This document shows, one piece after another, positions 18,101 to 25,693 of a DNA stretch of 64,000 bases (positions are counted from its first letter, which is position 1; each line of letters opens with the position of its first letter). Origin of the DNA: Algoriphagus oliviformis. GTDB taxonomy: Bacteria > Bacteroidota > Bacteroidia > Cytophagales > Cyclobacteriaceae. The DNA lies in contig NZ_JAFKCT010000001.1 in the NCBI RefSeq assembly GCF_017254915.1, forward strand, positions 682,001 to 746,000, in the 5' to 3' direction. Below the pieces are notes generated by a model that worked only from the letters and a program-made list of their open reading frames with translations, was not told where the DNA came from and searched no databases. A program made the translations under genes and the position numbers.

Positions 18101-19197
18101 TCCCAGCCCGACAGCAGACTCACCTCATCCCAAGCCTGCTCCAGGGTGCTCTCCAAGCGTTGGGTGGAGAGATTCAGCGCGGCCATCTCCGACTCCACCC
18201 AAGTCAGTGCGGATTCGATGATGCCCAGCTCGTTGAGCTTGTTGAAGAGCAGGGTGCCAAAGACCGGAATCAGGCCGAGAAGCCCGCCGATGAGATTGGT
18301 GGCGTTGCGCTCGACGGCCTCGCCCAGGAGGGGATTGTAGCCGATGATCACGCAGAGCAGGCTGTATCCGGGGATGTAGCTGGCAAACTCCGCCAGTCCT
18401 TCGCGTATCGCCCAGGGAAGGCGCTGGACTTGGGGCTGGGCGGAGGAGATCTGCGGATCGGGGGAGCGCTTCACCCCTGCGCCCTGCTGCACGGTGTGGG
18501 TCAGCTCATGGGCCAGGAGATGCTTGCCCTCGGCGGTTTCGGGCTGGTACTTTCCCTCGTTGAAGTAGATGTCGCTGCCATGGGTGAAAGCCTGTGCGCC
18601 CAGCGCGGAGCTCATGGACGCTGCTTGGGGCCCGGTATGTACCTTCACACCCGAAAAGTCCGCTCCTATCCGATGTCCCATGTCCTGCTGCACGGGAGGA
18701 GGCAAAGCCGTCCCCGAGCCGCTGCTCTGCTGGATTTGGGTGGAAAGCTGGGGGGATACGGCTCCTCCATTTTCCCCAAACAGCTGAAGTGAACCCCCTG
18801 TTTCGGTGCTGAGCTGTACTTCCTCCTCTTCCTCGCTCCGCTGCAGCCTTGGGTTTGGCTCCGCAAAAAGCTGTACTTCGGAGGCTTCTTCATCCACGCT
18901 GAGCTGGAGTTGTTCTTCTTCCTCCTCGCTCCTTTGGATCATGGAAATCCCCTCCGACAGGGGGTGCATCTGGATTTCCTCCTCTTCTGCGGGCAGCATT
19001 TGTAGCCCTCCGGCACTCGCCTGCATCAGGGGCACCGCCGGGGCTGGGGACATCATCACCCGGTCGGCGACAGACTCGGCTTCTTTTTCGTATTTGTCGT
19101 TTGGCTTGCCGACTTTGAGCGCAGGCTGGACCACAGCTGTCCCTGGCCGGGGCATCCGGGCTTTGGGCGGGGCGATCTTTTCTGCTGCGGCTCCCAT
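15199..19197 (-). CDS. DUF4157 (eCIS core) protein with repeats and nuclease-like C-terminus; candidate cargo
   Basis: This 1332-residue protein is the last gene of the injection operon. Residues 1-160 are low complexity with acid-rich pseudo-repeats. Residues 168-238 are the DUF4157/eCIS core domain with GADFSGVKVHTG and the zinc-protease-like HELTH motif (His230, Glu231, His234). Three tandem units of 138 residues follow, starting at 277, 415 and 553 (GYSLL, GYPLL, GFHLV). Then comes a long helical, amphipathic region to about 980. Residues 1090-1200 resemble DNA/RNA non-specific endonucleases: EGHLLN (His1141), HGPG, NLTP (Asn1156) and FE1173, then a VKYEVEVEY strand; the usual Arg before Gly-His is Glu here. 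The end carries two ComEA-like helix-hairpin-helix motifs (1265-1293, 1305-1327). Proteins with this core domain are commonly eCIS-associated toxins or cargo; the nuclease role is inference. Confidence 0.85.
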   Translation of the reverse strand: MGAAAEKIAPPKARMPRPGTAVVQPALKVGKPNDKYEKEAESVADRVMMSPAPAVPLMQASAGGLQMLPAEEEEIQMHPLSEGISMIQRSEEEEEQLQLSVDEEASEVQLFAEPNPRLQRSEEEEEVQLSTETGGSLQLFGENGGAVSPQLSTQIQQSSGSGTALPPPVQQDMGHRIGADFSGVKVHTGPQAASMSSALGAQAFTHGSDIYFNEGKYQPETAEGKHLLAHELTHTVQQGAGVKRSPDPQISSAQPQVQRLPWAIREGLAEFASYIPGYSLLCVIIGYNPLLGEAVERNATNLIGGLLGLIPVFGTLLFNKLNELGIIESALTWVESEMAALNLSTQRLESTLEQAWDEVSLLSGWDANMAVLDRTFGQLYRDVVTFAGRVKDKVFELIKEALMTALKALADAFPGYPLLTKLLGHDPLTGEEVVSTTAEKIEAFLLLIGKEQELERMQAEGTIQETADWIDGELAALNFSFAEVRGLFEEAWNAFSLEDLRNPVAAFQRTVAIFTPFTTRVFTFAANVAIKVLEFIKNALLAQLSAYAREQQGFHLVTVILGKDPFTGEEVPRSTENIIRGFMGLLPGGEEQFQQMKETGAIEQTVARIDAAVATLNFTWAFITGLFLDLWNSFSIADVFHPLDAFVRIVQTLAEPIQRLFAFVVTIVRIIVEVLLVVMNFPIDTVNQIIANARSAFEDIKRDPIGFLKNLLSAVKQGFVQFFDNIVTHLLGGLRDWLFGELASAGISPPADLSFQSILGFVLDVLGLTIDNVWERLALKIGPERVAQIRAAIDTLSGIWTFIKDVWERGPIAIWEYVQEQLSNLWTMVLEQVQNWIMTRIVQQVTVKLLSMLDPTGIMAVVNSFIAFYRAVQSFIEKLREMLEIVNSFVAGVANIARGSIADAANFLEAALARAVPVAIGFLANQVGLRGLGTRIAEMIGGLREKVNAAIDWLIDKAMAVGGAILNAGRSAVNTVMGWLGFRKPFTLPNGERHEAYFEDSSPQAKLIIASGDPKTINQIITAKSWNGKDIPDDKVAELQTSASKIDANREGQGVEKGQIIMEEFEKIVAILNAIGGPPIPSTTITRQDKVTGAGMEMGKHLVVSPLSLDPGGLAGSQPTYTTGLGALLKLNYPDYIVEGHLLNHKLHGPGNVSWNLTPIAKQTNSDMNAKFERFAKQHILDGGKVVKYEVEVEYGKNLDAGIYSDPDAYVAENLNFSLTELEYKDNKWDTATSQPSNWDIPASLPHAKTSIPGFGTGRLNFMVNLNTADVRAIQRIKGVGPTKAQAIIDYREDKKSEKGTQIGSYAELEAAPGVGPSTVELLKAEPMVRIR

Positions 19198-19205
19198 ACT
19201 TCGGT

Positions 19206-19391
19206 CTAGGCTTTGATCGGACTCATGACTTCACCAGGCTCCAGGGTCTTCATGCCGTGGCGTTCCTGTTCCACAGGGCTCATTTTTTCCTCCTTTTTCT
19301 TCGAATCGGCGGCTTTCTCCTTGTCCACCACCACTACGACGGGTTCGGTTTCTTCCTCCTGTTCGGGCTTTTTTCTGACTTTCTTCTTCAT
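19206..19391 (-). CDS. Small Lys/Glu-rich peptide in the injection operon
   Basis: This 61-residue protein starts with MKKKVRKKPEQEEE, then has five consecutive valines and a charged Lys/Glu/Asp stretch, and ends in GEVMSPIKA. It fits precisely between the AAA+ ATPase gene (10-base gap) and the DUF4157 gene (8-base gap), so the spacing supports a real gene. It looks intrinsically disordered. I know no family for it; a role as an adaptor or chaperone for the adjacent large cargo candidate is possible but unsupported by any motif. Confidence 0.65.
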   Translation of the reverse strand: MKKKVRKKPEQEEETEPVVVVVDKEKAADSKKKEEKMSPVEQERHGMKTLEPGEVMSPIKA

Positions 19392-19401
19392 GGCTGCGCT
19401 G

Positions 19402-20751
19402 TTAGATGGTTCTGCCTACTTTCTGGTACTCCCGTCGGATTCCCTCCCGGATATCTTCGAGCCGGATGACCTTGTCCTCATTTTCCAAAGCCATCAGCAG
19501 GCTGTGCTGGATCACGTTGACGATGCCGCCCCCGCTGAGCTCGTGGGAGGCAGCGATGGTTGGCAGGTCTATTTTGGGTTCGAGCTTGGCCTGTTCCGGA
19601 AAACCCTTCTCCCAGAGAATCAGGCGCTCTTCTGACTGGGGCATGGGGAAAAAGATGCTCGCCTGGAATCGGCGCATAAAGGCATCGTCCAAGTTGTTTT
19701 TCAAATTGGTGGCGAGGATCACCAGGCCGTCGTAGTCCTCGATGCGCTGGAGCAGGTAGGAGACCTCCTGGTTGGCGTAGCGGTCGTGGGCGTCGCTCAC
19801 GGAAGTCCGCTTCCCAAATAGTGCGTCCGCTTCGTCAAAAAACAGAATCCAGCCCTGACGCTCCGCCCGGTCAAAGACCTTGGAGAGGTTTTTTTCCGTC
19901 TCGCCGATGTACTTGGACACCAGTCTGGACAGGTCTATGCGGTACACGTCCACGCCCATTTTTTTTCCGAGGAGGGCGGCGGTCAGGGTCTTGCCGGTTC
20001 CTGGAGGGCCAAAAAACAAGGCCTTGTAGCCGGGCTTCAGGATTCGGGACATCTTCCATTCTTTCATCAGAAAGTCCTTGTGCTTCAGCCAGACCTCCAG
20101 CTCCCGCAGCTGCATCCATGTTTCCTCGGGCAGCACCAGGTCCTCCCAGCTCAGGGGAGTCTGGAGGCGCTGTGCGGGAAATTCGGAGTTGAAGGCGGGT
20201 TTTTGGACTTTGCCCGTGGTGATCTGGTCCAGGACTTCCCGTGAGATGGTCAGCGTACCGTTGAGGAAAGACTCTTCCGGCTCTACTTCGCCCAGCCTGA
20301 GTAGGTTTTCGCGAAACAAGACCCCCGTGGAGTCGAGGAGGTTCTGGTACTGGAAGCGCTTTTTCAGGTCGTTTCCGGCAAGTATGAAGAGCACGGTTTC
20401 GCCTGTGGGGATGAAGCCGTTGTGGCTTTTCCCCTTTCTCCCCCCAAACTCGGTGTAAATCTGCTGGGTGAGCTGGTTGCGGCTCATGAACATGTCCAGC
20501 AGCTGGGGTCGGATGTGGGGCACCGCGGCCAAGATGAGCAGGAAGCGCTCTTCCGGCCCGAGGCGCAGTTTTCGCACCAAGTCCGAATAGGCGGAATCCA
20601 GGCCTTGGAGCTCGGGTGCGGGGATTTGGAGCAGGTCGGAGGGGCCTGATGCCGGATTGCCGTTGAGTGCGGAGCGGGCCTTGAGGATCTGCTGCAGCCA
20701 GTCCAGCTCGAGCTGTATGGTTTGGGCGTTATCGTGTGCTTTGCTTACCAT
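19402..20751 (-). CDS. AAA+ ATPase of the contractile injection system (Afp15-like)
   Basis: This 449-residue protein has a helical N-terminal region (about 1-200) and an AAA+ core with Walker A GPPGTGKT (248-255), Walker B ILFFDEADALFG (302-313), a sensor-1 ATN (347-349) and Arg residues at 360-361 that fit the arginine finger. An ATPase of this type sits near the end of eCIS operons such as Afp and PVC (Afp15/Pvc15) and is thought to act in assembly or loading rather than firing. The start overlaps the stop of the tape-measure gene by 7 bases, indicating coupled translation. Confidence 0.93.
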   Translation of the reverse strand: MVSKAHDNAQTIQLELDWLQQILKARSALNGNPASGPSDLLQIPAPELQGLDSAYSDLVRKLRLGPEERFLLILAAVPHIRPQLLDMFMSRNQLTQQIYTEFGGRKGKSHNGFIPTGETVLFILAGNDLKKRFQYQNLLDSTGVLFRENLLRLGEVEPEESFLNGTLTISREVLDQITTGKVQKPAFNSEFPAQRLQTPLSWEDLVLPEETWMQLRELEVWLKHKDFLMKEWKMSRILKPGYKALFFGPPGTGKTLTAALLGKKMGVDVYRIDLSRLVSKYIGETEKNLSKVFDRAERQGWILFFDEADALFGKRTSVSDAHDRYANQEVSYLLQRIEDYDGLVILATNLKNNLDDAFMRRFQASIFFPMPQSEERLILWEKGFPEQAKLEPKIDLPTIAASHELSGGGIVNVIQHSLLMALENEDKVIRLEDIREGIRREYQKVGRTI

Positions 20752-22316
20752 TCTACAAAAAGGGTTTCGTTCATCCAGGGAAGTTTGATGATGCTGAGGG
20801 TCCAGGGCAGGCGATTGAGCAGGATGTCGATCGAGGTCCTGGGAATGTGGAGCAGGTAGCCTTTGTCAGTTTGCCTTAGACTTCCCTCTCTGGGGAAAAA
20901 GCCCTGGGCCATCGCTTGCCCCGAGGTGCACTTCAGGACGGTCCATTGCGCGGCCATCGCGTCGAGCAGGTTGGGGATTTCCTCTTTTTCCAGAGCCGAG
21001 GCAGCAAAGGCCACCGGGATGGCTTCCTCGGGAGCTATGCCGCAGAGGATCTTGTTGAGCAAAAGGTCCGACTCTTCGTACTCGTGGCTTTCGTCCAGCA
21101 GTGCCTGGATCAGCAGGGCGGCCCGATGCTGGGCTGCGGTGGAGACAAAAGCGGTTTTGTCCACCAGCCCGAGCCCGCGGAAAAAATAGGGCAAAAAAGG
21201 CGCGGTCAACACCAAGCCGGCATTGGCGATCAGGACGGTTTCGTCTTTGTCCAGGCCAGGCGGTGTCTTTTTTCTGTCCTGGACCTGGGCTTGCCGGTCG
21301 GATTTCGCCGTCCCTTTTGCTGGACTTTTTTCGACCGGCTGTTGGAGGATTTGGCTGGGCAAGCGTCGATGCCCGGCTTTGGGTTTCTCTGGGTCGCCTT
21401 CGAAATTGGCGCGCACAAAACTGCTTTGAAGCCATTTTTCCCTCAATTCCTCCAATGCTCCCGACCGCTTTAGTCCTTTGATTTTCTCCTCGGGAAAAAG
21501 CCCGAGCAAGGGCATGAATATCCTTTCGTCGCTGATCTTGGCTTTTTGCGCAGCAAAGAAAACAGCCCTCAGCTCCAGCCCCACAGCCGATAGCCCAGCC
21601 GCTTCTTTTGCGAAAAAGACCTCGACCAGGACAGGCGCAAGCCTTTTCTCCAGCTCTGGAGAGGAGAAAAAAGACGGCACCCATACTTTTTTCAGACTGA
21701 AGTCCAGTTGCTCCCAAGCCTTTGCGCCTTTCGGAGAGACCCACTTAGCCAATTCCAGGAGCTGGGAATAGTCGAGGTGATGGACTAGTCTTTGGACCGC
21801 CTGTGGCGAAAGCGGCTGCTCGGACAGCCAGGCCTGAAGTGCTGGGTTTTTCTCCTCCCAAAAGAGGGTTTTGAGCAGGCGACGGATTCCGGTTTTTGCA
21901 GTGGCTGACGACCACCAGGCTGCGCGTCCTTTTTCCAGCAAAAAGATCAGCTGCTCCAGCTCCGGGCTGGGTTTTGGTCTGGCTGTCACATTCGTTTTCT
22001 GTGGGCCAGTGACGGGTTTTGGACGGGGATGTAGCAGTTCTGGGCTTTGGCGCAAAATCTGGGTTTTGAGCATTTCGCGGAGCTTTCTCCGGAGACTATC
22101 CGGATCGGGCTTGCCGGCGATGTGGCCCAGGTCTATCTCCAACCTTTCCAGACGGATGGTTTTCCCGGGGATCTCCACCTCGTCCAGCACGCTGGCGATC
22201 ACCGGCAGCAGCTCCCGCTGATACCAGGATCCCCACTGATCCATGTCGGCTTTGGCCTGCCGCTCGTCGCCGTAGCGCAGGTCGAGAGTTTGGCTATGGA
22301 TCAGGTGTCGTCCCAT
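20745..22316 (-). CDS. Contractile injection system tape-measure protein (CIS_TMP)
   Basis: This 523-residue protein begins with the CIS tape-measure signature: HLIHSQTLDLRYGDERQA, then a helix and TIRLERLEIDLGHIAG. The middle is helical and Lys-rich; the C-terminal part has PFLPYFFRGLGLVDKTAF and ends with a TSIDILLNRLPWTLSIIKLP segment typical of the family, with Trp in a WTVLKCTSGQA motif. Related Afp14-type proteins fix tube length. At 523 residues it is short for a tape measure, which suggests a short particle if length scaling applies. The start overlaps the previous gene's stop by one base and its own stop overlaps the ATPase gene. Confidence 0.88.
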   Translation of the reverse strand: MGRHLIHSQTLDLRYGDERQAKADMDQWGSWYQRELLPVIASVLDEVEIPGKTIRLERLEIDLGHIAGKPDPDSLRRKLREMLKTQILRQSPELLHPRPKPVTGPQKTNVTARPKPSPELEQLIFLLEKGRAAWWSSATAKTGIRRLLKTLFWEEKNPALQAWLSEQPLSPQAVQRLVHHLDYSQLLELAKWVSPKGAKAWEQLDFSLKKVWVPSFFSSPELEKRLAPVLVEVFFAKEAAGLSAVGLELRAVFFAAQKAKISDERIFMPLLGLFPEEKIKGLKRSGALEELREKWLQSSFVRANFEGDPEKPKAGHRRLPSQILQQPVEKSPAKGTAKSDRQAQVQDRKKTPPGLDKDETVLIANAGLVLTAPFLPYFFRGLGLVDKTAFVSTAAQHRAALLIQALLDESHEYEESDLLLNKILCGIAPEEAIPVAFAASALEKEEIPNLLDAMAAQWTVLKCTSGQAMAQGFFPREGSLRQTDKGYLLHIPRTSIDILLNRLPWTLSIIKLPWMNETLFVEW

Positions 22317-25300
22317 TATTTACCTCCGATCAGTTTCACCAGCGCCGCTTTGGTGGTATTGCTGCGATACTTCAGGTCCCGCTCGTCGGCGATGGTTTTG
22401 AGCGTGTCGTTTTTCAGCATACCCAGCTCTTCGGTATCGAGCACCACCTCCTGCTTGTCGTTTTCGACCAGTTTGATCAGTTCATTTCTGTCCTTGGTGG
22501 GATTCTCCGCGGCAAGCAAGCCTCGGAAGGAGGCTACGCGGATGAGATCGTCGTCCGCAAGTGTGTTGATGCCGATGGTGAGTCCTGGGACCACCACCTC
22601 GCCGAGGGTCTGCGGAGTCATGACTACCGTGATGACGGTTTCATTGCAGATCGCACGGGAAGTTCGGATGAATCGCGGCGCCTCAAAGATCAGGGTCTGT
22701 CCCGGATTGGGGAATTCGACGGAGAAATTGCCTTTGTCGTCCGTCGTAGTGGTGATGTTGGTGCCCTCAACGGAGATTTTCGCCCCGGTGATCGATCCTC
22801 CCGTAGGCCCCATCAGCGTACCCACTACCTTGGTGGAGGTGCATTGGGGTGGAGGCGGATTTTGCGCGCCGCAGTTTTCGGCCTGGTAGTCCAAGATGGC
22901 CTGGCCCAGTGCGTCATAGTCCATACCGTCTTGGAGTAGCCCCAGGCAAGTTACAAGCTGGGTTCTTTCATCTTCTCCTTCCAGGATGCTGAATTCGATC
23001 TCCTCCGGCGTAAAGCCTTTGGTTTCCTGAAGACTGTTGAGGAGGGATTGCACGGCCTGTTCCAGGCTGTTTTCCTGGGGAAGATCTCGGGCGGAGAGCG
23101 CCGCACGCACGAATTTTTCACCCCAACAGGTCAGAATTTCCACGGTGTAGCAGCCGGTATGCTTAGGCCCTTTCACCCAGATCGTGACCCTGCCTACATC
23201 GGAGAGGCCGCTCTCCTCGTCCAGCAGCTGGTAGGAGAAGGCATCGTCACCGGTGAAGTCCTTCGGAGGTTCGTACAGGAATGCGGGGCTTTCCCCATCC
23301 TGCTTGACGGTGCCGCCCTTTTCGCTGCCGTCCTGTATGGGTTTGACGGTGTATTTTCTGTCCACGGCCAGGCGGTCGTTGACCATGATTTCGATGCGGA
23401 TGCCCTTGTTTTGCAGGGTGATCGCAAAGTCAGGCCGCGCAAAGGGTGGCAGCAGTCCCCAGTCCTCTCCTTCGCAGGCATCCAGACAAAGACAGTCACA
23501 GGCCGCGCCCGGCAGGCTGAAGTCGCCGATGACCTTGCCCGAACTCTGCATGTACAGCAGGATAAAGGTGCCCCCTTTGTACACGCCGGCTTCGTGGGTC
23601 AGGCCTGGATTTTGGATGAGGTACTCCGAAAACTTCCTGGAATTGTGCAGCTTGGCCTTGCGCTGCAGGTAGCTGAGGTAGAGGCGCTGGATCTTGGTGA
23701 AATAGAAAAGGTCGAGGATGCGGTAGACCAAAGGAGAGACCCTAGCCATCAGTCCGTTGTACAGCTCCAGCCGCATATCCTGTTCTTTTTCGTCGATGTC
23801 GATCTGGTCCAGGAGCTTCATTTGGATCAGTAGGAAGTCGAGGAGCGTCTGTAGGATCTTTTTGTAAGACTCCTGAAACTTGTCCCAGTCCAGATCCTCC
23901 ATGCACTCCGCTAGGGCCTCCACCCAGTTTTCGAAGAGCTCAAATGCCTTGAGCACCTGTTTTTCGGCATCGTCGTCGAAGAGCTCTTCTTCGCTGCCAT
24001 GCTCTTCGTTGAACTTTCGAAGGAAATCCAGGATCTCCCGAAGGTCACGGATCAGGCCGACGAGCAGCAGGCGATGGTGCATGTATTCCTCTTGCAGGTC
24101 GTTCCAGCCGCAGTTTTTGTCCTCGGCTACCCCAGCTGCATCCAGGTGAAGCGCTTCCAGGTGGACGGGGAGGTTGAAGTCGCTGATGAGCTTCAGGATG
24201 GCATCCTTTGCTTTTGCGATATCCTGATCCAGATGCCCCTCTATCCTCAAAAACGGGTAGGCCTCCCAGTCGTAGGAAAGCGGGGACTGCAGAAAGTCCG
24301 GATTGGCGACCGGGGTATCGGGCTGGTTGTCGTAGCCCAGCACGCTTCCCCGAGCCGAGGACCAAAGCTGCTGCTGCTCGGGATCGGCCCAGTTTTTTTC
24401 CAGGGAAAACCAGTTGCCCAGGCCGCCTTTGGACTTGATGCTGTAGTAGTAAGGCAGGCTGCGCTGCCCGAGCCGGCCGTATTTTTCCTTGCTGGGGGTG
24501 ATTTTGATAGGGAATTGATCCGGCTTGGGGTTTCTCAGAAGGTCCAGCTCAAAGGTCTCGATCATCAGTACCAGCCTGCGGTAGCGCTGGGCGAGCGTCT
24601 CCTTCTGGAGCCTTTGCCCGTTGAAGATCGGCGGCTGGATCAAGCCATGGCGGTATTTGTAAAATTCCTCAGCCGACTCGCTGGAAGGCATCGCTTTTCC
24701 CAAAAGCAAATGGAGCGGAAAAAGCGAGGGGTCGGTCGGGCAGGAGTACCAGAGCGCGAGGCCGCTTTCGAGAAACTCCTCCCAGGCCAGGTTAAGCTCC
24801 TTGAAGAAGTCGTAGAGGTACTGCGCGCCCCTCACCGTGGCGGGGGCATCGCTCAGGCTTTGGTTGATCTGGGTGATTTTGGCAGTCAGGGCGGCCTGGT
24901 CAAAGGGATTTTTGAACTCAAAGCTTTTGGCCAAAAGCGGCTCGAAAGTGTTGTAGCCCGCTTTTAGGTTTTCCCAGAAAGACGCATCGACCGTCGCTTG
25001 GATGGTTTTTTGGTAGTGGTTGATGAATGCCCCGATTTGGTTGGACTCGGGGGCTGCGGGTTTGAACAGGGGCTTTCTGAGGGCGAAATGCTTCAGGTCG
25101 GGAGCGCTGGGAAAAGGGTTGGGGACGTTGGACGAGCGGGTGAGGATCAGGTCGAGGTCAGCCTTGCCCACCAGCAGCCTTCGCAGGGAAAAGATCCGGT
25201 CTTTGCCCTTGTCGTCGCAGGCATTGCCCAGGCAGGACTTCAGATCCCGGTCAAAGATCTCGATGAAAAGCAGGACGAATTTTTCGTTGAGGAAGCTGGC

Positions 25301-25681
25301 CGGATCGTTCAGTTTCTTGACGTCTGCATCATCCTCGGGCTTTTCGGAGAGCATCTCCCAGAGCGTGGCATCCTGCTCGGGAAATCCGAATGGCTTGTAG
25401 CTCACACCCACCGGCAGGCTGTAGGGGCGGTAGTGGGTGGCATTGAAGTCTGTGCCGATCTGGATCAAAAAGCCCTCAGAGGTGATGCCGAGGCCCTTGG
25501 TGACTTTCAGCCCGGCGGTCAGGGGCTGGATCTGCAGGCCACAGACTATCCCGATGCCGATCAGCTTGGATCGGGTGAGCCGGTTTTGCTGATCCAGATA
25601 GGCGCCCAGCTGGTTGAGCTGGTCACTGGTGAGGACCTGGCTGCCTTCGAAGAGTGGATAGGATGGAATGATCTGGCTCAT
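22316..25681 (-). CDS. Large multidomain eCIS protein with Ig-like, carboxypeptidase-regulatory and HeH/SAP-like segments
   Basis: This 1121-residue protein starts LFEGSQVLTSDQLNQLGAYL, a pattern seen in eCIS proteins of unknown function. Residues 1-750 are mostly helical with no known domain. A cadherin/Ig-like beta region lies at about 760-835 (DAFSYQLLDEESGLSDVGRV). A carboxypeptidase-regulatory-like beta sandwich is at about 955-1030 (GAKISVEGTNITTTTDDKGN). The last 80 residues hold two similar helix-extended-loop-helix motifs (LIRVASFRGLL... and LKTIADERDLK...). It occupies the operon position where Afp and PVC encode the tail-fibre gene, between the Afp12-like and tape-measure genes. 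A target-binding or baseplate-shell role is a reasonable inference, but nothing here shows it. Confidence 0.75.
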   Translation of the reverse strand: MSQIIPSYPLFEGSQVLTSDQLNQLGAYLDQQNRLTRSKLIGIGIVCGLQIQPLTAGLKVTKGLGITSEGFLIQIGTDFNATHYRPYSLPVGVSYKPFGFPEQDATLWEMLSEKPEDDADVKKLNDPASFLNEKFVLLFIEIFDRDLKSCLGNACDDKGKDRIFSLRRLLVGKADLDLILTRSSNVPNPFPSAPDLKHFALRKPLFKPAAPESNQIGAFINHYQKTIQATVDASFWENLKAGYNTFEPLLAKSFEFKNPFDQAALTAKITQINQSLSDAPATVRGAQYLYDFFKELNLAWEEFLESGLALWYSCPTDPSLFPLHLLLGKAMPSSESAEEFYKYRHGLIQPPIFNGQRLQKETLAQRYRRLVLMIETFELDLLRNPKPDQFPIKITPSKEKYGRLGQRSLPYYYSIKSKGGLGNWFSLEKNWADPEQQQLWSSARGSVLGYDNQPDTPVANPDFLQSPLSYDWEAYPFLRIEGHLDQDIAKAKDAILKLISDFNLPVHLEALHLDAAGVAEDKNCGWNDLQEEYMHHRLLLVGLIRDLREILDFLRKFNEEHGSEEELFDDDAEKQVLKAFELFENWVEALAECMEDLDWDKFQESYKKILQTLLDFLLIQMKLLDQIDIDEKEQDMRLELYNGLMARVSPLVYRILDLFYFTKIQRLYLSYLQRKAKLHNSRKFSEYLIQNPGLTHEAGVYKGGTFILLYMQSSGKVIGDFSLPGAACDCLCLDACEGEDWGLLPPFARPDFAITLQNKGIRIEIMVNDRLAVDRKYTVKPIQDGSEKGGTVKQDGESPAFLYEPPKDFTGDDAFSYQLLDEESGLSDVGRVTIWVKGPKHTGCYTVEILTCWGEKFVRAALSARDLPQENSLEQAVQSLLNSLQETKGFTPEEIEFSILEGEDERTQLVTCLGLLQDGMDYDALGQAILDYQAENCGAQNPPPPQCTSTKVVGTLMGPTGGSITGAKISVEGTNITTTTDDKGNFSVEFPNPGQTLIFEAPRFIRTSRAICNETVITVVMTPQTLGEVVVPGLTIGINTLADDDLIRVASFRGLLAAENPTKDRNELIKLVENDKQEVVLDTEELGMLKNDTLKTIADERDLKYRSNTTKAALVKLIGGK

Positions 25682-25693
25682 AGGACTGTGGGT

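Noticed and set aside
18490..18520. Zinc protease activity from the HELTH motif
   Set aside because: HELTH is a fixed feature of the DUF4157 domain; whether it has peptidase activity cannot be judged from sequence, so no protease call is made.
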